Positions 17,767 through 27,205 of a stretch of DNA of 64,000 bases are shown here, piece after piece. Source of the stretch: CBDFNN01 sp965250215. Its GTDB lineage: Bacteria > Bacteroidota > Rhodothermia > Rhodothermales > DATKEJ01. The position numbers and the translations under genes were made by a program. Where the stretch lies: the NCBI GenBank assembly GCA_965250215.1, contig CBDFNN010000004.1:682001-746000 (forward strand), written 5' to 3'. A model generated the notes under the pieces. The model was not told the DNA's origin. It did not search any database and was given only the letters and a program-made list of their open reading frames with translations. Positions within the stretch are counted from its first letter, which is position 1. Every line of letters starts with the position of its first letter.

Positions 17767-18288
17767 ATGTTACCTTACTATCAAATACCCAAAGCACCTG
17801 AGACCTTTACTGCAGCTAGTGTAATGGCTCGAGCTGTAGATGGTTTGGGATATCGTTATTACTGGGCTACGGAAAAACTCACCGAAGAGAACCTCAAATA
17901 CAAACCCTCGGAGGAAGGTCGATCTATCGGAGAGACCTTGGATCACATTTACAGTTTGGTCTATAGTGTAGTCAATACTATAACAGCAGCCTCAGCCGAT
18001 ATTCCTCTTTATGAGGACGGCTTGTCATTTGAAGACAAACGGAAACGAAGCTTGCTGGCCTTGAAAGTATCGAGTGATTTTCTTCGTGCCAATCCTGATA
18101 TCGACTTTGAAAACCGGAAGGTGATTTTCCGAAGTCTCGATAGGCAGACTGACTTTCCATTTTGGAATATCATCAACGGTCCCATAGAGGATGCCCTCTG
18201 GCATACCGGACAGGTCGTAATGATGCGTCGGAGCGCGGGAAATCCTCTGCCAGCTGGGGTGAATGTCTTCTTAGGGAAAACGAACTAA
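17767..18288 (+). CDS. DinB-like four-helix-bundle protein
   Basis: A 173-residue protein with DinB/DUF664-like helices: 'ASVMARAVDGLGYRYYWATEKL', 'SIGETLDHIYSLVYSVVNTI' (the first metal-site His, in 'LDHIY'), and 'PIEDALWHTGQVVMMRRSAGNPLP' (second His, in 'LWHTGQ'). DinB-fold proteins are often metal-dependent thiol transferases; no thiol cofactor or substrate is evident. ATG at 17767. The 256-base upstream region holds no gene I trust. Confidence 0.82.
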   Translation: MLPYYQIPKAPETFTAASVMARAVDGLGYRYYWATEKLTEENLKYKPSEEGRSIGETLDHIYSLVYSVVNTITAASADIPLYEDGLSFEDKRKRSLLALKVSSDFLRANPDIDFENRKVIFRSLDRQTDFPFWNIINGPIEDALWHTGQVVMMRRSAGNPLPAGVNVFLGKTN

Positions 18289-18427
18289 GGACTTTCCTAG
18301 CAGGGACTAAGGCAAGAGCTCCTTGACCCGCGATGTCACAGAACTTATGTTGTTCTAACCCACCTGATCACTACACCCAAAGTTTTCACCCTTCTGCCAG
18401 TTAATGGCAGCATTAATGCTACTATAA

Positions 18428-20506
18428 ATGAGAAGCACGTATTCCGTGATTCCGCTTGTTTGTACCATAGCCGCCCTACTTACGTGCTCGTGTCTAGGTG
18501 ATCAAGGATCATCAGTCAATTCTGTTACAGCAGGGCAAGTTGATGATGACGTATTGCGAAACGTCGCCGAGAGCCCTGGAGATTGGTTGACCTATGGAAG
18601 AAACTATTCCGAAGATCGACACAGTCCTCTTGATCAGATCAATAAATCGACCATCGATTCTTTAGGACTAGACTGGAGTATAAACCTTGGAACCATCCGC
18701 GGAATCGAAGCCACTCCCTTGGTCGTGGATGGCATTATGTATTTCACTGGGCCCTGGAGTGTCGCTTATGCCGTGGATGCTCGGAAGGGTGAGGTACTGT
18801 GGACCTTTGATCCAGAAGTCCCTAAAGAGTATGGCGAGAAAACATGTTGCGACGTTGTGAATAGAGGGCTCGCAATTTACGAAGGCCGAATTTTCCTAGG
18901 ATCTTTAGACGGAAGATTGATTGCACTCGACGCAAGTAATGGATCAGTCCTGTGGGAAGAACTCACTGTAGATCCCGATAAAGCCCAGACGATTACTGGA
19001 GCACCGAGGGTCATCGACGGGAAGGTTATAATAGGAAACGGTGGAGCTGAATATGGAGTCCGAGGATATGTGACGGCTTACGATGCGAAGTCAGGAGAGG
19101 AGAAATGGCGATTCTACACAGTGCCGGGCAATCCTTCGGACGGTTTCGAATCTGATGCTATGAAAATGGCAGCAGAGACATGGAATGGTGAGTGGTGGAA
19201 ATACGGTGGAGGAGGTACCGCCTGGGATGCCATGGCATTCGATCCAGAACTGAACTTGCTTTATATCGGAACTGGAAATGGAGCGCCATGGAACCGTGAA
19301 TTCCGAAGTCCGGGCGGAGGGGATAACCTATTCCTTTCCTCCATCGTCGCGCTCAACCCCGATGACGGCAGCTTTGTTTGGCACTATCAAACGACTCCGG
19401 GAGACTCCTGGGACTACACGGCGACACAGCCTCTAATATTGGCTGATATCGAGTTGGATGGTAGAACCAGAAAAGTCATTATGCAGGCTCCGAAGAATGG
19501 ATTCTTCTATGTCATCGATAGGACGAACGGGAGTTTTATATCAGCCGAACCCTTCGCCTACACCAATTGGGCGAAATCGATCGATCAAGAGACGGGCCGA
19601 CCGGTAGAGACGCCCGACAGTCGCTATATCGATTCCAATACACAAATAGCTCCGGACGCATTAGGAGCACATAGCTGGCATCCGATGGCTTTCAATCCTC
19701 ACGAAGAACTTGTGTATATCCCAGCGAAAGAGGGTTCTATGGTCTTTGGTCAGGATCCTAATTTTAGCTTTACAGACGACGCGAGAACGTGGAATACGGG
19801 AACGGGCTTCGATCCATCAAAACCGGAAGTGACGGATCCGGATGTACCGTCCCCTGTAGGGAAACTGATTGCCTGGAGTCCGAAAGATCAAGAGGAAAAA
19901 TGGTCTGTGGAACTCAAATCGATCTGGAATGGTGGCGTTTTATCTACCAAGGAATTGGTCTTCCAAGGAAACGGAGAAGGAGATCTTGTAGCTTACGATG
20001 CTGGAAGCGGAGAACAGCTATGGTCTTTTCCCTTGAAGACAGGAATCGTTGCACCACCTATTAGCTACATGCTGGATGGAGTTCAATACATCTCAGTCTT
20101 GGCTGGTTGGGGAGGAGGCTTAGCCTTGTGGTTCAAGCAGGTAGACGCGATCCGTCCCGGAGCTTTGTACACTTTCAAGCTTGGCGGATCACTCCCTCTT
20201 CCTGAGTTTCCCAAAGCCGAGCCAGAACTACTTGTAGATCTTGATTTCGAAGCGACAGCCGAGCAAGTCTTCAATGGTGAAATACTCTATAGCAGATATT
20301 GTGGTAAGTGTCACGGTGGCGGAGTCATACCCAGTCTCCTATTTTCGAAGCCCGAGATCTTCGATTCATTCCAATCGATTGTAGGAGAAGGAGCCTTTCT
20401 TGGAAAAGGGATGCCGCGCTTTGGAGATCGAATTTCGAAGGAAGGAATCCAGGACATTCGTTCCTTCATTCTGTCGTCTGCGAAGTCTTTGAGGGAATCA
20501 GAGTAG
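18428..20506 (+). CDS. PQQ-dependent alcohol dehydrogenase with C-terminal cytochrome c domain, lipoprotein
   Basis: A quinohaemoprotein of 692 residues. The signal ends in 'LLTCSC', so it is probably lipid-anchored. The eight-bladed propeller includes 'GDWLTYGRNYSEDRHSPLDQI', 'PLVVDGIMYFTGPWSVAYAVDA' and the vicinal disulfide pair in 'EKTCCDVVNRG' that contacts PQQ. 'GDSWDYTATQPLILAD' is the usual catalytic-base region. The C-terminus carries haem c: Cys625-x-x-Cys628-His629 ('YCGKCH') and an axial Met in 'GKGMPRFGD'. It oxidises alcohols or aldehydes in the periplasm and passes electrons to the respiratory chain. PQQ synthesis genes are not in the window. Confidence 0.95.
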   Translation: MRSTYSVIPLVCTIAALLTCSCLGDQGSSVNSVTAGQVDDDVLRNVAESPGDWLTYGRNYSEDRHSPLDQINKSTIDSLGLDWSINLGTIRGIEATPLVVDGIMYFTGPWSVAYAVDARKGEVLWTFDPEVPKEYGEKTCCDVVNRGLAIYEGRIFLGSLDGRLIALDASNGSVLWEELTVDPDKAQTITGAPRVIDGKVIIGNGGAEYGVRGYVTAYDAKSGEEKWRFYTVPGNPSDGFESDAMKMAAETWNGEWWKYGGGGTAWDAMAFDPELNLLYIGTGNGAPWNREFRSPGGGDNLFLSSIVALNPDDGSFVWHYQTTPGDSWDYTATQPLILADIELDGRTRKVIMQAPKNGFFYVIDRTNGSFISAEPFAYTNWAKSIDQETGRPVETPDSRYIDSNTQIAPDALGAHSWHPMAFNPHEELVYIPAKEGSMVFGQDPNFSFTDDARTWNTGTGFDPSKPEVTDPDVPSPVGKLIAWSPKDQEEKWSVELKSIWNGGVLSTKELVFQGNGEGDLVAYDAGSGEQLWSFPLKTGIVAPPISYMLDGVQYISVLAGWGGGLALWFKQVDAIRPGALYTFKLGGSLPLPEFPKAEPELLVDLDFEATAEQVFNGEILYSRYCGKCHGGGVIPSLLFSKPEIFDSFQSIVGEGAFLGKGMPRFGDRISKEGIQDIRSFILSSAKSLRESE

Positions 20507-20624
20507 ATTCTCGCGCACTGCCGGATTCGAGACTTGAGATTTGCTCTTGAAATATTTTTGTTGTTGTGACTCCCATGCGATATTCCATCTCGATAATCGC
20601 CCTGAGTAATTCCTGTCTCTTTTC

Positions 20625-21539
20625 TTACCTCTCTTCGATTGGATGCTCGAATTTGGGTGGGCTCCCTAGGCCGCCAAAGCCGCCGCGAAGAATGTAAAGT
20701 GCTAGCACCCAATAGAGAACGGCAACTCCCAGATAGGGCCCCATCAGGCCATCGGGTAACCATGTCATAGTGATCAAATCTGTGGAAAGGGGAATGACAT
20801 CTTCGCCAGGCAAAAAGGCCGTATAGCTGAGCGTCGCACCCATGGTTGCGTGGAAAAATATGCTGACCAAGATGCTGCCCTTTGAATTGTTATAAGCCCA
20901 AGTGAACAAGATCGTCCAAGGCAACAAAAAGAAGGCTGCCCATATCGCTGGCACATTGTGCATGCCTTGTCCCAACCAATAGGTGGGCGCATGCCATAGC
21001 AGGTGAAAGAAGGCGATAATCAGCGTTGCCTTAAGAGGCGTCATTATATGTTGAAGGCGTTGAAGTGCGAACCCGCGCCAGCCAAACTCTTCACCCATTC
21101 CAGCAATCAGTAATTGCATAAGCATGACTTGCGCGACCCAAGCCCAACCCCAGAATTCAGGATCAAATTCGATGCCTGTTGCGACAGAGCCGATAAATCG
21201 GCCGGTAAATCCGATTACAAGGAAGAATCCAAGTAGCGGCAAAAACCATTTCAATCCTTCCTTGGAATTGAATCGGCCAAAGAATCGTTTCAGTCCATCT
21301 TTTCCGTAGAAAATAGCCGTGACGATGATTGCTGATAGTGAGGGTCCCCAAACACCCAAAATCACAATAGGGGACTCTGCAAAACCAAAGGCCAAGGCGC
21401 TTCCAAATATGCCCCATGAAAGCGCAAATGTTGTCAGAAAATATGCGATCAGTTGACGGCGCAACTGCCCCTGTGCTTCTTGAGATAAGGTTTCTTCCAA
21501 ATCGCCCTCACGTCTTTGATTTGTTGTTAATATGTCCAC
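20625..21539 (-). CDS. CPBP-family intramembrane metalloprotease (CAAX-protease-like)
   Basis: A 304-residue membrane protein with about eight hydrophobic segments. Motif one is 'GMGEEFGWRGFALQRLQ' (EExxxR) and motif two is 'IAFFHLLWHAPTYW' (FxxxH plus a second His), the glutamate/histidine site of the Rce1/CPBP family. The start is GTG at 21539; no upstream ATG is in frame. Bacterial members process or protect peptides in the membrane; the substrate is unknown. It is convergent with the PQQ dehydrogenase across 118 bases. Confidence 0.92.
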   Translation of the reverse strand: MDILTTNQRREGDLEETLSQEAQGQLRRQLIAYFLTTFALSWGIFGSALAFGFAESPIVILGVWGPSLSAIIVTAIFYGKDGLKRFFGRFNSKEGLKWFLPLLGFFLVIGFTGRFIGSVATGIEFDPEFWGWAWVAQVMLMQLLIAGMGEEFGWRGFALQRLQHIMTPLKATLIIAFFHLLWHAPTYWLGQGMHNVPAIWAAFFLLPWTILFTWAYNNSKGSILVSIFFHATMGATLSYTAFLPGEDVIPLSTDLITMTWLPDGLMGPYLGVAVLYWVLALYILRGGFGGLGSPPKFEHPIEER

Positions 21540-21694
21540 TTGACGTATGAGGGGCTAAATTGGATGCAAAAAAACATTCCAGAGCTTCATATTATCAAAA
21601 TTCTTTCTGAGCCTTCCTTTTACGGCTTTCTATCAGACTAAGACGAAGTCTTTTCAAGCCGTCCGTCTATACCGAGGCACGGCCTCAGAGCAGA

Positions 21695-23515
21695 CTATGC
21701 TTGAGGCTCGATTTGTTCTGGACTCCCTTGCTTCATCGCCTGTTCTCTTCTTTGGCGTATTGTTTCCAACATCTCCTTGAGACGGAGAACAAGGCTGTTC
21801 GAATTACCTTTCTCTGCCTCTGCAAGCGCTGTCCAGATCTTCGGGAATCCATTCTCCACGAGACCAACCCTTTCAGCAAAAATTGCAAAGGGTCTGATTT
21901 TTCTAACAATCATTAAACGAGATTCTGGTGTATCCAGATCAACCCCTACTAGCTGATCAAGGAACACTCCCAACTCGCGGTAAAACAATTCTTGCCCCTG
22001 CTTCTCAATCAGATTGCTCAGCTTCTTGTCGACCTCTTTTTGAAATTCTTGCATTCTCTTCTCCCTATCCACTACTCCCAACAGAGTAAAGGAATTATAG
22101 AGCGCCTGCATATCGGCCACCTCCTTCTCGTCTCCAGGATCTCCTTGGACTTCTATAGACTTTATTCGCAATAAGTAGTCCTGAAAATTCCCCTCGACAG
22201 CATACAACTGCACTCTTATGGTGACATTCTGATTTGGGACATTATTGAAGGTGATGTTTTCCGTTTCTTGAACAAATTCGGCACTTCTAAACTCCCGGGT
22301 AGATTTACCGAGTACTCCTGAGTCTTGGGATGTCAGTCGCATTAATCCTGTCCTACAGAGATCGCCAATAATCGCAGCGAAATTCTCATTAAGGTTTCGC
22401 TGAAAGAAAAGAGGCGGATGTGCTTTTGGTAAGGGGTAAATGACGAACTCGGATGCCACAGGAATTTCCAATGCGGATGGAAAGTCACGACCATTAATTC
22501 GAGTAACAAAAGGTGTAGGAATAAGGCTGCTTACCTTTTTTGATCTAAAAACAACGGTATCTCTTTTTTGACTAGTATCGACCACTCCAATATTTCCTTC
22601 AATTCCATAGGCACCATTCAGGTATTCACGCTCTGATACGACATAGAAATTCCAACCTTCTGGCGCTTCGTTAATCAGATAGGTCCCGCCGGGTCCAGAT
22701 ACAGGATTCCCAATTGCTCCCTCTTCAACTTTGGATTCCTCGTCCGGCCTAACTTGATCGAGATCCACTTTGAAAGGGCTGATCCACATCAGGAGCTTTT
22801 CAAAATTGCTATCCAAAGCTTTCAAATCCTGAATGCACTCCGAGTGACCACCCTTCAGAACATCGAACCGGAATTTGATACCCTCGGGAATTTCCTCTGT
22901 AAGCTCGCTTTGCACGACGGCAGAGTCCTTGCTGGCTCGAAAAATATGCAGAGGCACCTTACGACCTATTAATAGATGCTCTACGAATTCAGATACCAGA
23001 TCTTCCCTAGCCTCCGATTCATGCCGTAAGATATTAATATGCTCGTTCGAACCAAGAAAGCGATACAACCAGGCTGCCCTGGAAGCCAGTTTCGCACCAC
23101 TGATAGGCGAGGCTACAAGAGCGATTTTTTTGATAGCATCAATCAAGACTGGATGTCGGTCGTCCTCACTTCTAAAGGCGTGATCAATGGCCGATGCAAT
23201 GACAATGCCACCCATGCTATGTCCCAAGAGATAAACCTGGGAATATTGAGTGACTTGCATCATGAACAGCATGTCGGACCAAAGACGCTCTGCAGCTTGA
23301 GGCACAGATTCGCTTCGGTCTGTAGCGCCCAATGAGGCTCCTATTTTTTTAAGAATCGAGCCTGGTCCACCGCTAGTCTCGTAGTCAAAAAAGAGTTTGT
23401 CGAACTCGGTCAACCTTAGACTATCCTCGATGCTGGGTTTGGTCTTGCCCCACCACTCCATGCCGTTGGCACCAAGACCGTGCACGAAGACGAGTAGCTT
23501 TTTTTTGGATTCCAT
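21695..23515 (-). CDS. Alpha/beta hydrolase with large C-terminal domain
   Basis: The first ~230 residues are a PGAP1/lipase-like alpha/beta hydrolase: oxyanion region 'LLVFVHGLGANGMEWWG', nucleophile elbow 'LLGHSMGG' (Ser100) and a candidate catalytic His in 'GGHSECIQDL'. There is no signal peptide, so it is probably cytoplasmic. The C-terminal ~370 residues are unlike anything I recognise: a beta-rich middle, then charged helices from about 470 ('EKRMQEFQKEVDKKLSNLIEKQ', 'LRLKEMLETIRQRREQAMKQ') that could form a coiled coil. The fusion may be a membrane- or partner-recruited esterase. The domain boundary is my estimate. Confidence 0.85.
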   Translation of the reverse strand: MESKKKLLVFVHGLGANGMEWWGKTKPSIEDSLRLTEFDKLFFDYETSGGPGSILKKIGASLGATDRSESVPQAAERLWSDMLFMMQVTQYSQVYLLGHSMGGIVIASAIDHAFRSEDDRHPVLIDAIKKIALVASPISGAKLASRAAWLYRFLGSNEHINILRHESEAREDLVSEFVEHLLIGRKVPLHIFRASKDSAVVQSELTEEIPEGIKFRFDVLKGGHSECIQDLKALDSNFEKLLMWISPFKVDLDQVRPDEESKVEEGAIGNPVSGPGGTYLINEAPEGWNFYVVSEREYLNGAYGIEGNIGVVDTSQKRDTVVFRSKKVSSLIPTPFVTRINGRDFPSALEIPVASEFVIYPLPKAHPPLFFQRNLNENFAAIIGDLCRTGLMRLTSQDSGVLGKSTREFRSAEFVQETENITFNNVPNQNVTIRVQLYAVEGNFQDYLLRIKSIEVQGDPGDEKEVADMQALYNSFTLLGVVDREKRMQEFQKEVDKKLSNLIEKQGQELFYRELGVFLDQLVGVDLDTPESRLMIVRKIRPFAIFAERVGLVENGFPKIWTALAEAEKGNSNSLVLRLKEMLETIRQRREQAMKQGSPEQIEPQA

Positions 23516-23898
23516 TTCGCGTTATGATGAGTGAATTCGATAGGATCTGTTAACACGATAACATAAATCACTCAAATCAGAAAAGAACGGTCTATCAAAA
23601 GGGTGTAATCTGAGTCTTGGCATCGACAGAAAATCGATTCGTAGAGACCTGTTGGTCGAGTAGCGCAATTGAACAGACCTGGCCTCAATCTTTCACTAGT
23701 TGTATATCGAGATCCTTAGGTCTCAAGGACACGGTATATTGATCAGCTTACCACCCCGATTGCCTCGTTGGGATGTCGAATCTGCTCCAGCGATGGTGCA
23801 TTTTTCGCACAGCCTCGATGTGGTGATGTGGTCGAGAGAGTTTGTAAGGCTGAGCCAAATGTAGTTGTCAAGCTAGCAATCCATCGGCCCAGAGATGT
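23516..23898. other. 383-bp gene-free interval
   Basis: No credible gene is visible. A + frame at 23768-24031 is antisense to the ankyrin gene. A small inverted repeat, TCCTTAGGTCTCAAGGA, lies near 23730 and could be a hairpin at the end of the ankyrin transcript. A promoter for the hydrolase gene (start at 23515) should lie at the left end but is not identifiable. Confidence 0.4.
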
Positions 23899-24315
23899 TT
23901 ACTCGAAATATTCTATTCGTAGCCTCTCGCTACTGAGAATCTCAGCGATATTTTCGTTGCCCATTTCTTCCGCAAATTGCTCCGCTGTTTTTCCTTCTAC
24001 ATCTTTCCGTCCAAGCAGAGCTCCACGCTGATTCGAAATACCAGTACCTACTACCGTATTTAGCAATAACCAAAGAATGTCCTCGTCATTTCGCTCCGCT
24101 GCATAAAACAAAGCTGTTCGACTTTGAACATCGGTCTCAAAGATGTAAGGTGGTCGCGGTTTTTTTTTGTTATAGGTCACGGCAATACCCAGAATATTTT
24201 TGATGTCACTGATAGGGTATTCTGCGACGGCTAGCATCAGGGCATTTCGACCCTTTTCATCCTTTTGACTAAGGTCCTTTCTATTGAGAACAGCTTCTAC
24301 GATGTGATTAGACAT
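23899..24315 (-). CDS. Short ankyrin-repeat protein
   Basis: A 138-residue protein, apparently cytoplasmic. Ankyrin units are 'EKGRNALMLAVAEYPISDIKNIL' (about 19-42), 'SRTALFYAAERNDEDILWLLLNTV' (~66-90) and 'GRKDVEGKTAEQFAEEMGNENIAEIL' (~101-128). No signal or catalytic domain is present. It is distinct from the larger ankyrin protein at 9133. ATG start. The upstream serine hydrolase gene ends 78 bases away with a repeat element between. Confidence 0.82.
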   Translation of the reverse strand: MSNHIVEAVLNRKDLSQKDEKGRNALMLAVAEYPISDIKNILGIAVTYNKKKPRPPYIFETDVQSRTALFYAAERNDEDILWLLLNTVVGTGISNQRGALLGRKDVEGKTAEQFAEEMGNENIAEILSSERLRIEYFE

Positions 24316-24346
24316 AGCTAAAATGTTAGGTGATACTTAATAAAAT

Positions 24347-24406
24347 AGACAGCCGACAGCCCACAACCGAAAGGCCGAAAAACCGACCACAGATCACCGA
24401 CGACCG
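24347..24406. repeat. CCGA-word stutter at the 3' end of the serine hydrolase gene
   Basis: The + strand repeats short words: GACAGCCGACAGCCCACAACC, then GAAAGGCCGAAAAACCGACC, then CACCGACGACCG. It starts within the last codons of the minus-strand hydrolase gene (stop TGA at 24394-24396) and runs through its 3' flank. On the gene's own strand it is G/T-rich (GGTCGGTTTTTCGGCC, TCGGTTGTGGGC), the same build as the GAGTTGTGAGTTTTGGGT element after other stops but with different words. Confidence 0.5.
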
Positions 24407-25605
24407 TCCTGCTCTCTGTCTATGGCGCGCTGAACCCTCCCGTAGAATTCGTATCGTTCGGGGTTTTGCTCGGATTCGCTACCATTTGCATCTCGCCAAC
24501 TGCTGTTTGTTGCAATCACAAGTTCTCTCGCAGGATCAACGAAAATTCCTTGGCCAAAAATACCGATCGCAGAGAATGTGCTGTCGCCTAAAGTCCACCA
24601 TTGGAAACCATAGTCTCTGTCCGTGTCCCTCGGAACAAGCACCTGAACGGCTGTCGCCTTAGAAATCCAGTCTTCAGGCAGTATTTTCACCTTGTTGGCC
24701 TTCCCGCCTTCTAAAATGAACTGTCCGAAGCGGGCAAAATCTCGTGCGCTAGCTTGAATACAACAGCCACTTATTTCCTCGCCCGTTTCTGAGAGCACCC
24801 AAGTTGCATCCTGCTGCATACCAAAAGGCTTCCAGATCTTATCCGACAAATATTCGGCAATAGGGATGCTTGTCGCCTCGGCGACGAGGATGCCAATAAG
24901 GTTGGTTTCGCCAGTAGAATAATTGAAAACTTGGCCTGCTTCATGTGCGCGTGGGAGATGCTTGAGATAGCTCACGATCGAAGCCTCACCTTCGACCGAT
25001 TGTGCTGAGCGAAACATTGCGACATCAGAAGTGGGATCCCCATAATCTTCGTTCCACTTCACTCCAGAGGTCATCGTCATTAGTTGATAGATAGTGACAT
25101 CGTCATACACTGAACCCCTCAGAGCCGAGATATAGTCGGAGACTTTATCTTCGAGACTTCTAATGTGGCCATCCTTTATCGCAGCGCCCACAAGGGTCGA
25201 GGTAATAGATTTTGCTACGGAAAAACTGGTCCATCTGCCGTCCATCGTTTGATTGAGTCCGTATCGTTCGAGCCTGATCTCACCTTTGTGAAGAACAAGA
25301 ATTGCCGCACTATTTTGACTCTGCATATAGGCATCGATATCCAGATCTAGCTTGAGGGTTGGTCCCTCGGGCAGTTCACGAACATGGGTCCCAGCATTGA
25401 TTTTGACCGTATTGATTATTGGCAATTTGTCAGCAAGTGCAAATCCCGTGTCGCGCTGATCCTGAGTCCAAAATAGGACATCTGTTTTCGTAGGTGGATC
25501 GGATAGAAAGGTTCGCCAGGTCGGTCCAATCGCCCACCAGATAAGGCCAAATGAAAATGCTAGAAATAGGAGGAAATATCCGAAGACTTTCCATCTGCGT
25601 TTCAT
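24394..25605 (-). CDS. Serine hydrolase of the beta-lactamase (class C-like) family
   Basis: A 403-residue protein with an N-terminal membrane anchor or uncleaved signal (residues 7-26), so periplasmic. The catalytic SxxK is Ser129-Val-Ala-Lys132 in 'RWTSFSVAKSITSTLVG'. The second motif is Tyr-Ser-Thr in 'FNYSTGETNLIG' in place of YxN. The third, HxG-like, motif is 'GIFGQGIFVDP'. Such proteins are esterases, peptidases or amidases more often than true beta-lactamases. ATG start. Confidence 0.93.
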   Translation of the reverse strand: MKRRWKVFGYFLLFLAFSFGLIWWAIGPTWRTFLSDPPTKTDVLFWTQDQRDTGFALADKLPIINTVKINAGTHVRELPEGPTLKLDLDIDAYMQSQNSAAILVLHKGEIRLERYGLNQTMDGRWTSFSVAKSITSTLVGAAIKDGHIRSLEDKVSDYISALRGSVYDDVTIYQLMTMTSGVKWNEDYGDPTSDVAMFRSAQSVEGEASIVSYLKHLPRAHEAGQVFNYSTGETNLIGILVAEATSIPIAEYLSDKIWKPFGMQQDATWVLSETGEEISGCCIQASARDFARFGQFILEGGKANKVKILPEDWISKATAVQVLVPRDTDRDYGFQWWTLGDSTFSAIGIFGQGIFVDPARELVIATNSSWRDANGSESEQNPERYEFYGRVQRAIDREQDGRR

Positions 25606-25714
25606 GAGTTCCCCGATTTACTTACGCTGCCTCGACACCGATCAATGCTAGCTGGGTCGCAATATACGTAATACCAAAACCCCATGGCCCTGCGGGTCTC
25701 TTGGAAAAAAAGTG

Positions 25715-26173
25715 CTACGCTCCTGCCTGAAAAGCAAAATTCGGATGTAAGACTTTCCTAGTCATCACAGCTCTCAGAACTAGATAGAGAAGCAGTCCGA
25801 CCGGTCCTAGCATGAAAGTCAGCAACAAGCAAGGGATTAGAAACCATCGATTGATTCCGTGATTCATGGCATCTCCGACTTCCCAAGATCCCACCCAAAG
25901 ATCAAAGGCCAGGTAATGCACCCAACCCGCTAGTACGCTCTTGGGATCTGAAAACAATCCGACAACCCCCTCGAGGGAATTGAATGCAGATAAGTCCAGA
26001 TCTCCTCCGCCTGAAAAGAAAACGAGATAGGTATATAAGACAGACAGTAGAACTGACACGATGCCATATTGGACGATGTGCCGAGTATACTTCCATCTAG
26101 GGACGAAAATCAATAAGACCCAGCCGGCCATTGTTAGCATTCCCGCGTAGTCGAAAATCTGATCGTAACTCAT
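25715..26173 (-). CDS. ABA4-like (DUF4281) membrane protein
   Basis: A 152-residue protein with four hydrophobic segments. 'GWVLLIFVPRW', 'AGWVHYLAFDLWVGSWEVGDA' and 'IPCLLLTFMLGPVGLLLYLVLRAV' are characteristic of the ABA4-like family, whose plant member is needed for neoxanthin synthesis. The bacterial role is not established. ATG at 26173. It stands alone on the minus strand with short gaps on both sides. Confidence 0.92.
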   Translation of the reverse strand: MSYDQIFDYAGMLTMAGWVLLIFVPRWKYTRHIVQYGIVSVLLSVLYTYLVFFSGGGDLDLSAFNSLEGVVGLFSDPKSVLAGWVHYLAFDLWVGSWEVGDAMNHGINRWFLIPCLLLTFMLGPVGLLLYLVLRAVMTRKVLHPNFAFQAGA

Positions 26174-26240
26174 TGGTGTATTTTTATAATGAAGACCATT
26201 AGACTAGGTGATCGTGGCAATCCGTGAAGGGTTAGGGAGT

Positions 26241-26498
26241 CTAGTCGCGAAACGAATCGTCCCCGTCTTCCTGATTCAAATTGGTCTCCTCTTGCAAGTC
26301 TTGTTTTTTCTTTATTCGTGCGCCAATGGCGGCTCCCAAGGCAACACCTACCGCGATACCAATGGCTAAGCCTGAACCTGAGTTGTCGATTGCAGTGCTA
26401 AAGGCCACACCGATACCCGCACCCAAGGCTATCCCCACTCCTGTGTAATGTCCGACCGGATCATCCAATATTTCTGACATTCCCATGTGTTCTCCCAT
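26241..26498 (-). CDS. Small glycine-zipper protein
   Basis: An 85-residue protein of unknown function. Residues 20-62 are one long Gly/Ala-rich hydrophobic stretch with GxxxG spacing ('GVGIALGAGIGVAF', 'GLAIGIAVGVALGAAIGARI'), likely two tightly packed transmembrane helices. A charged tail follows ('KKKQDLQEETNLNQEDGDD'). The Met at codon 5 is an alternative start. I recognise similar 'glycine zipper' proteins in many bacteria, but none has a defined role. Confidence 0.75.
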   Translation of the reverse strand: MGEHMGMSEILDDPVGHYTGVGIALGAGIGVAFSTAIDNSGSGLAIGIAVGVALGAAIGARIKKKQDLQEETNLNQEDGDDSFRD

Positions 26499-26680
26499 GA
26501 TTTTTAGTTGTCAAGCTTCCAATGCATGCAAGTTTACGAAATATTGTGCACTTAGCTTGAAAGCGGAAGCGACCGCAAGACCAAGGACAGTGCCTTATCT
26601 ACAGCGGATAAGTCCACAAAGGAATCATTTGCTGATCCAGATGCAAAACCTTAGCGGACGTTCGCCGGCAGAAAGGAACG

Positions 26681-27148
26681 CTACCACAACTCTTCTATGC
26701 GTTGAATTTTTTGCTCGCTCAAAGTAAATATTATGAGTTTAGATTCCGATTCAGCGACACATCTCCCGTCAGACTTTTGTCCAGTGGCATATTCGATAGC
26801 GTGATAAGATTTGCCCGCGATAGCGTTTGTGATTGCTGTGCAAAATGTATCCGATTTATCGTAGCCACCATTTCCATGGATGCGAGTGAAGGCAGCACGC
26901 CAAGAGTTTAGGTCGAAATTCGCGTCATAATTACGGTGAACATAGCGCACGTCGTCCGTCATCAAATCCAGAAAATGAGCTATGTCATATTCTGTTGAAC
27001 CGGAGCGATAGACGGAGTCTAGGCCTTTGAAATAGCTGACGATAGCCGGCGGAATATCCAGTGATAATCCAGAGTTAGAGGGGTTTACTATTACTGTCTT
27101 GCAGCCACTCATCATTATGAGCCCAAGCAAAGCGATCCGGATTTTCAT
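26681..27148 (-). CDS. NTF2/SnoaL-like lipoprotein
   Basis: A 155-residue secreted lipoprotein: the signal ends at 'IMMSGC' (Cys16). The mature part has the cone-shaped NTF2-like pattern, helix 'AIVSYFKGLDSVYRSGSTEYDIAHFLDLMTDDVRYVH' then strands ending 'SKLIIFTLSEQKIQRIEELW'. This fold serves many small enzymes and binding proteins; no catalytic residues stand out. ATG start. It resembles the NTF2-like protein at 45598 only in fold. Confidence 0.75.
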   Translation of the reverse strand: MKIRIALLGLIMMSGCKTVIVNPSNSGLSLDIPPAIVSYFKGLDSVYRSGSTEYDIAHFLDLMTDDVRYVHRNYDANFDLNSWRAAFTRIHGNGGYDKSDTFCTAITNAIAGKSYHAIEYATGQKSDGRCVAESESKLIIFTLSEQKIQRIEELW

Positions 27149-27205
27149 GCGTTTCCTTATTAGTCAACATATTGGAGCTAGTCCTAAATTGCCGGTCGGC
27201 GAGAT

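Noticed and set aside
24394..25605. True class C beta-lactamase (resistance gene)
   Set aside because: The SxxK motif is present but the second motif is YST rather than YxN and the third is unusual; general serine hydrolases of this family are far more common.
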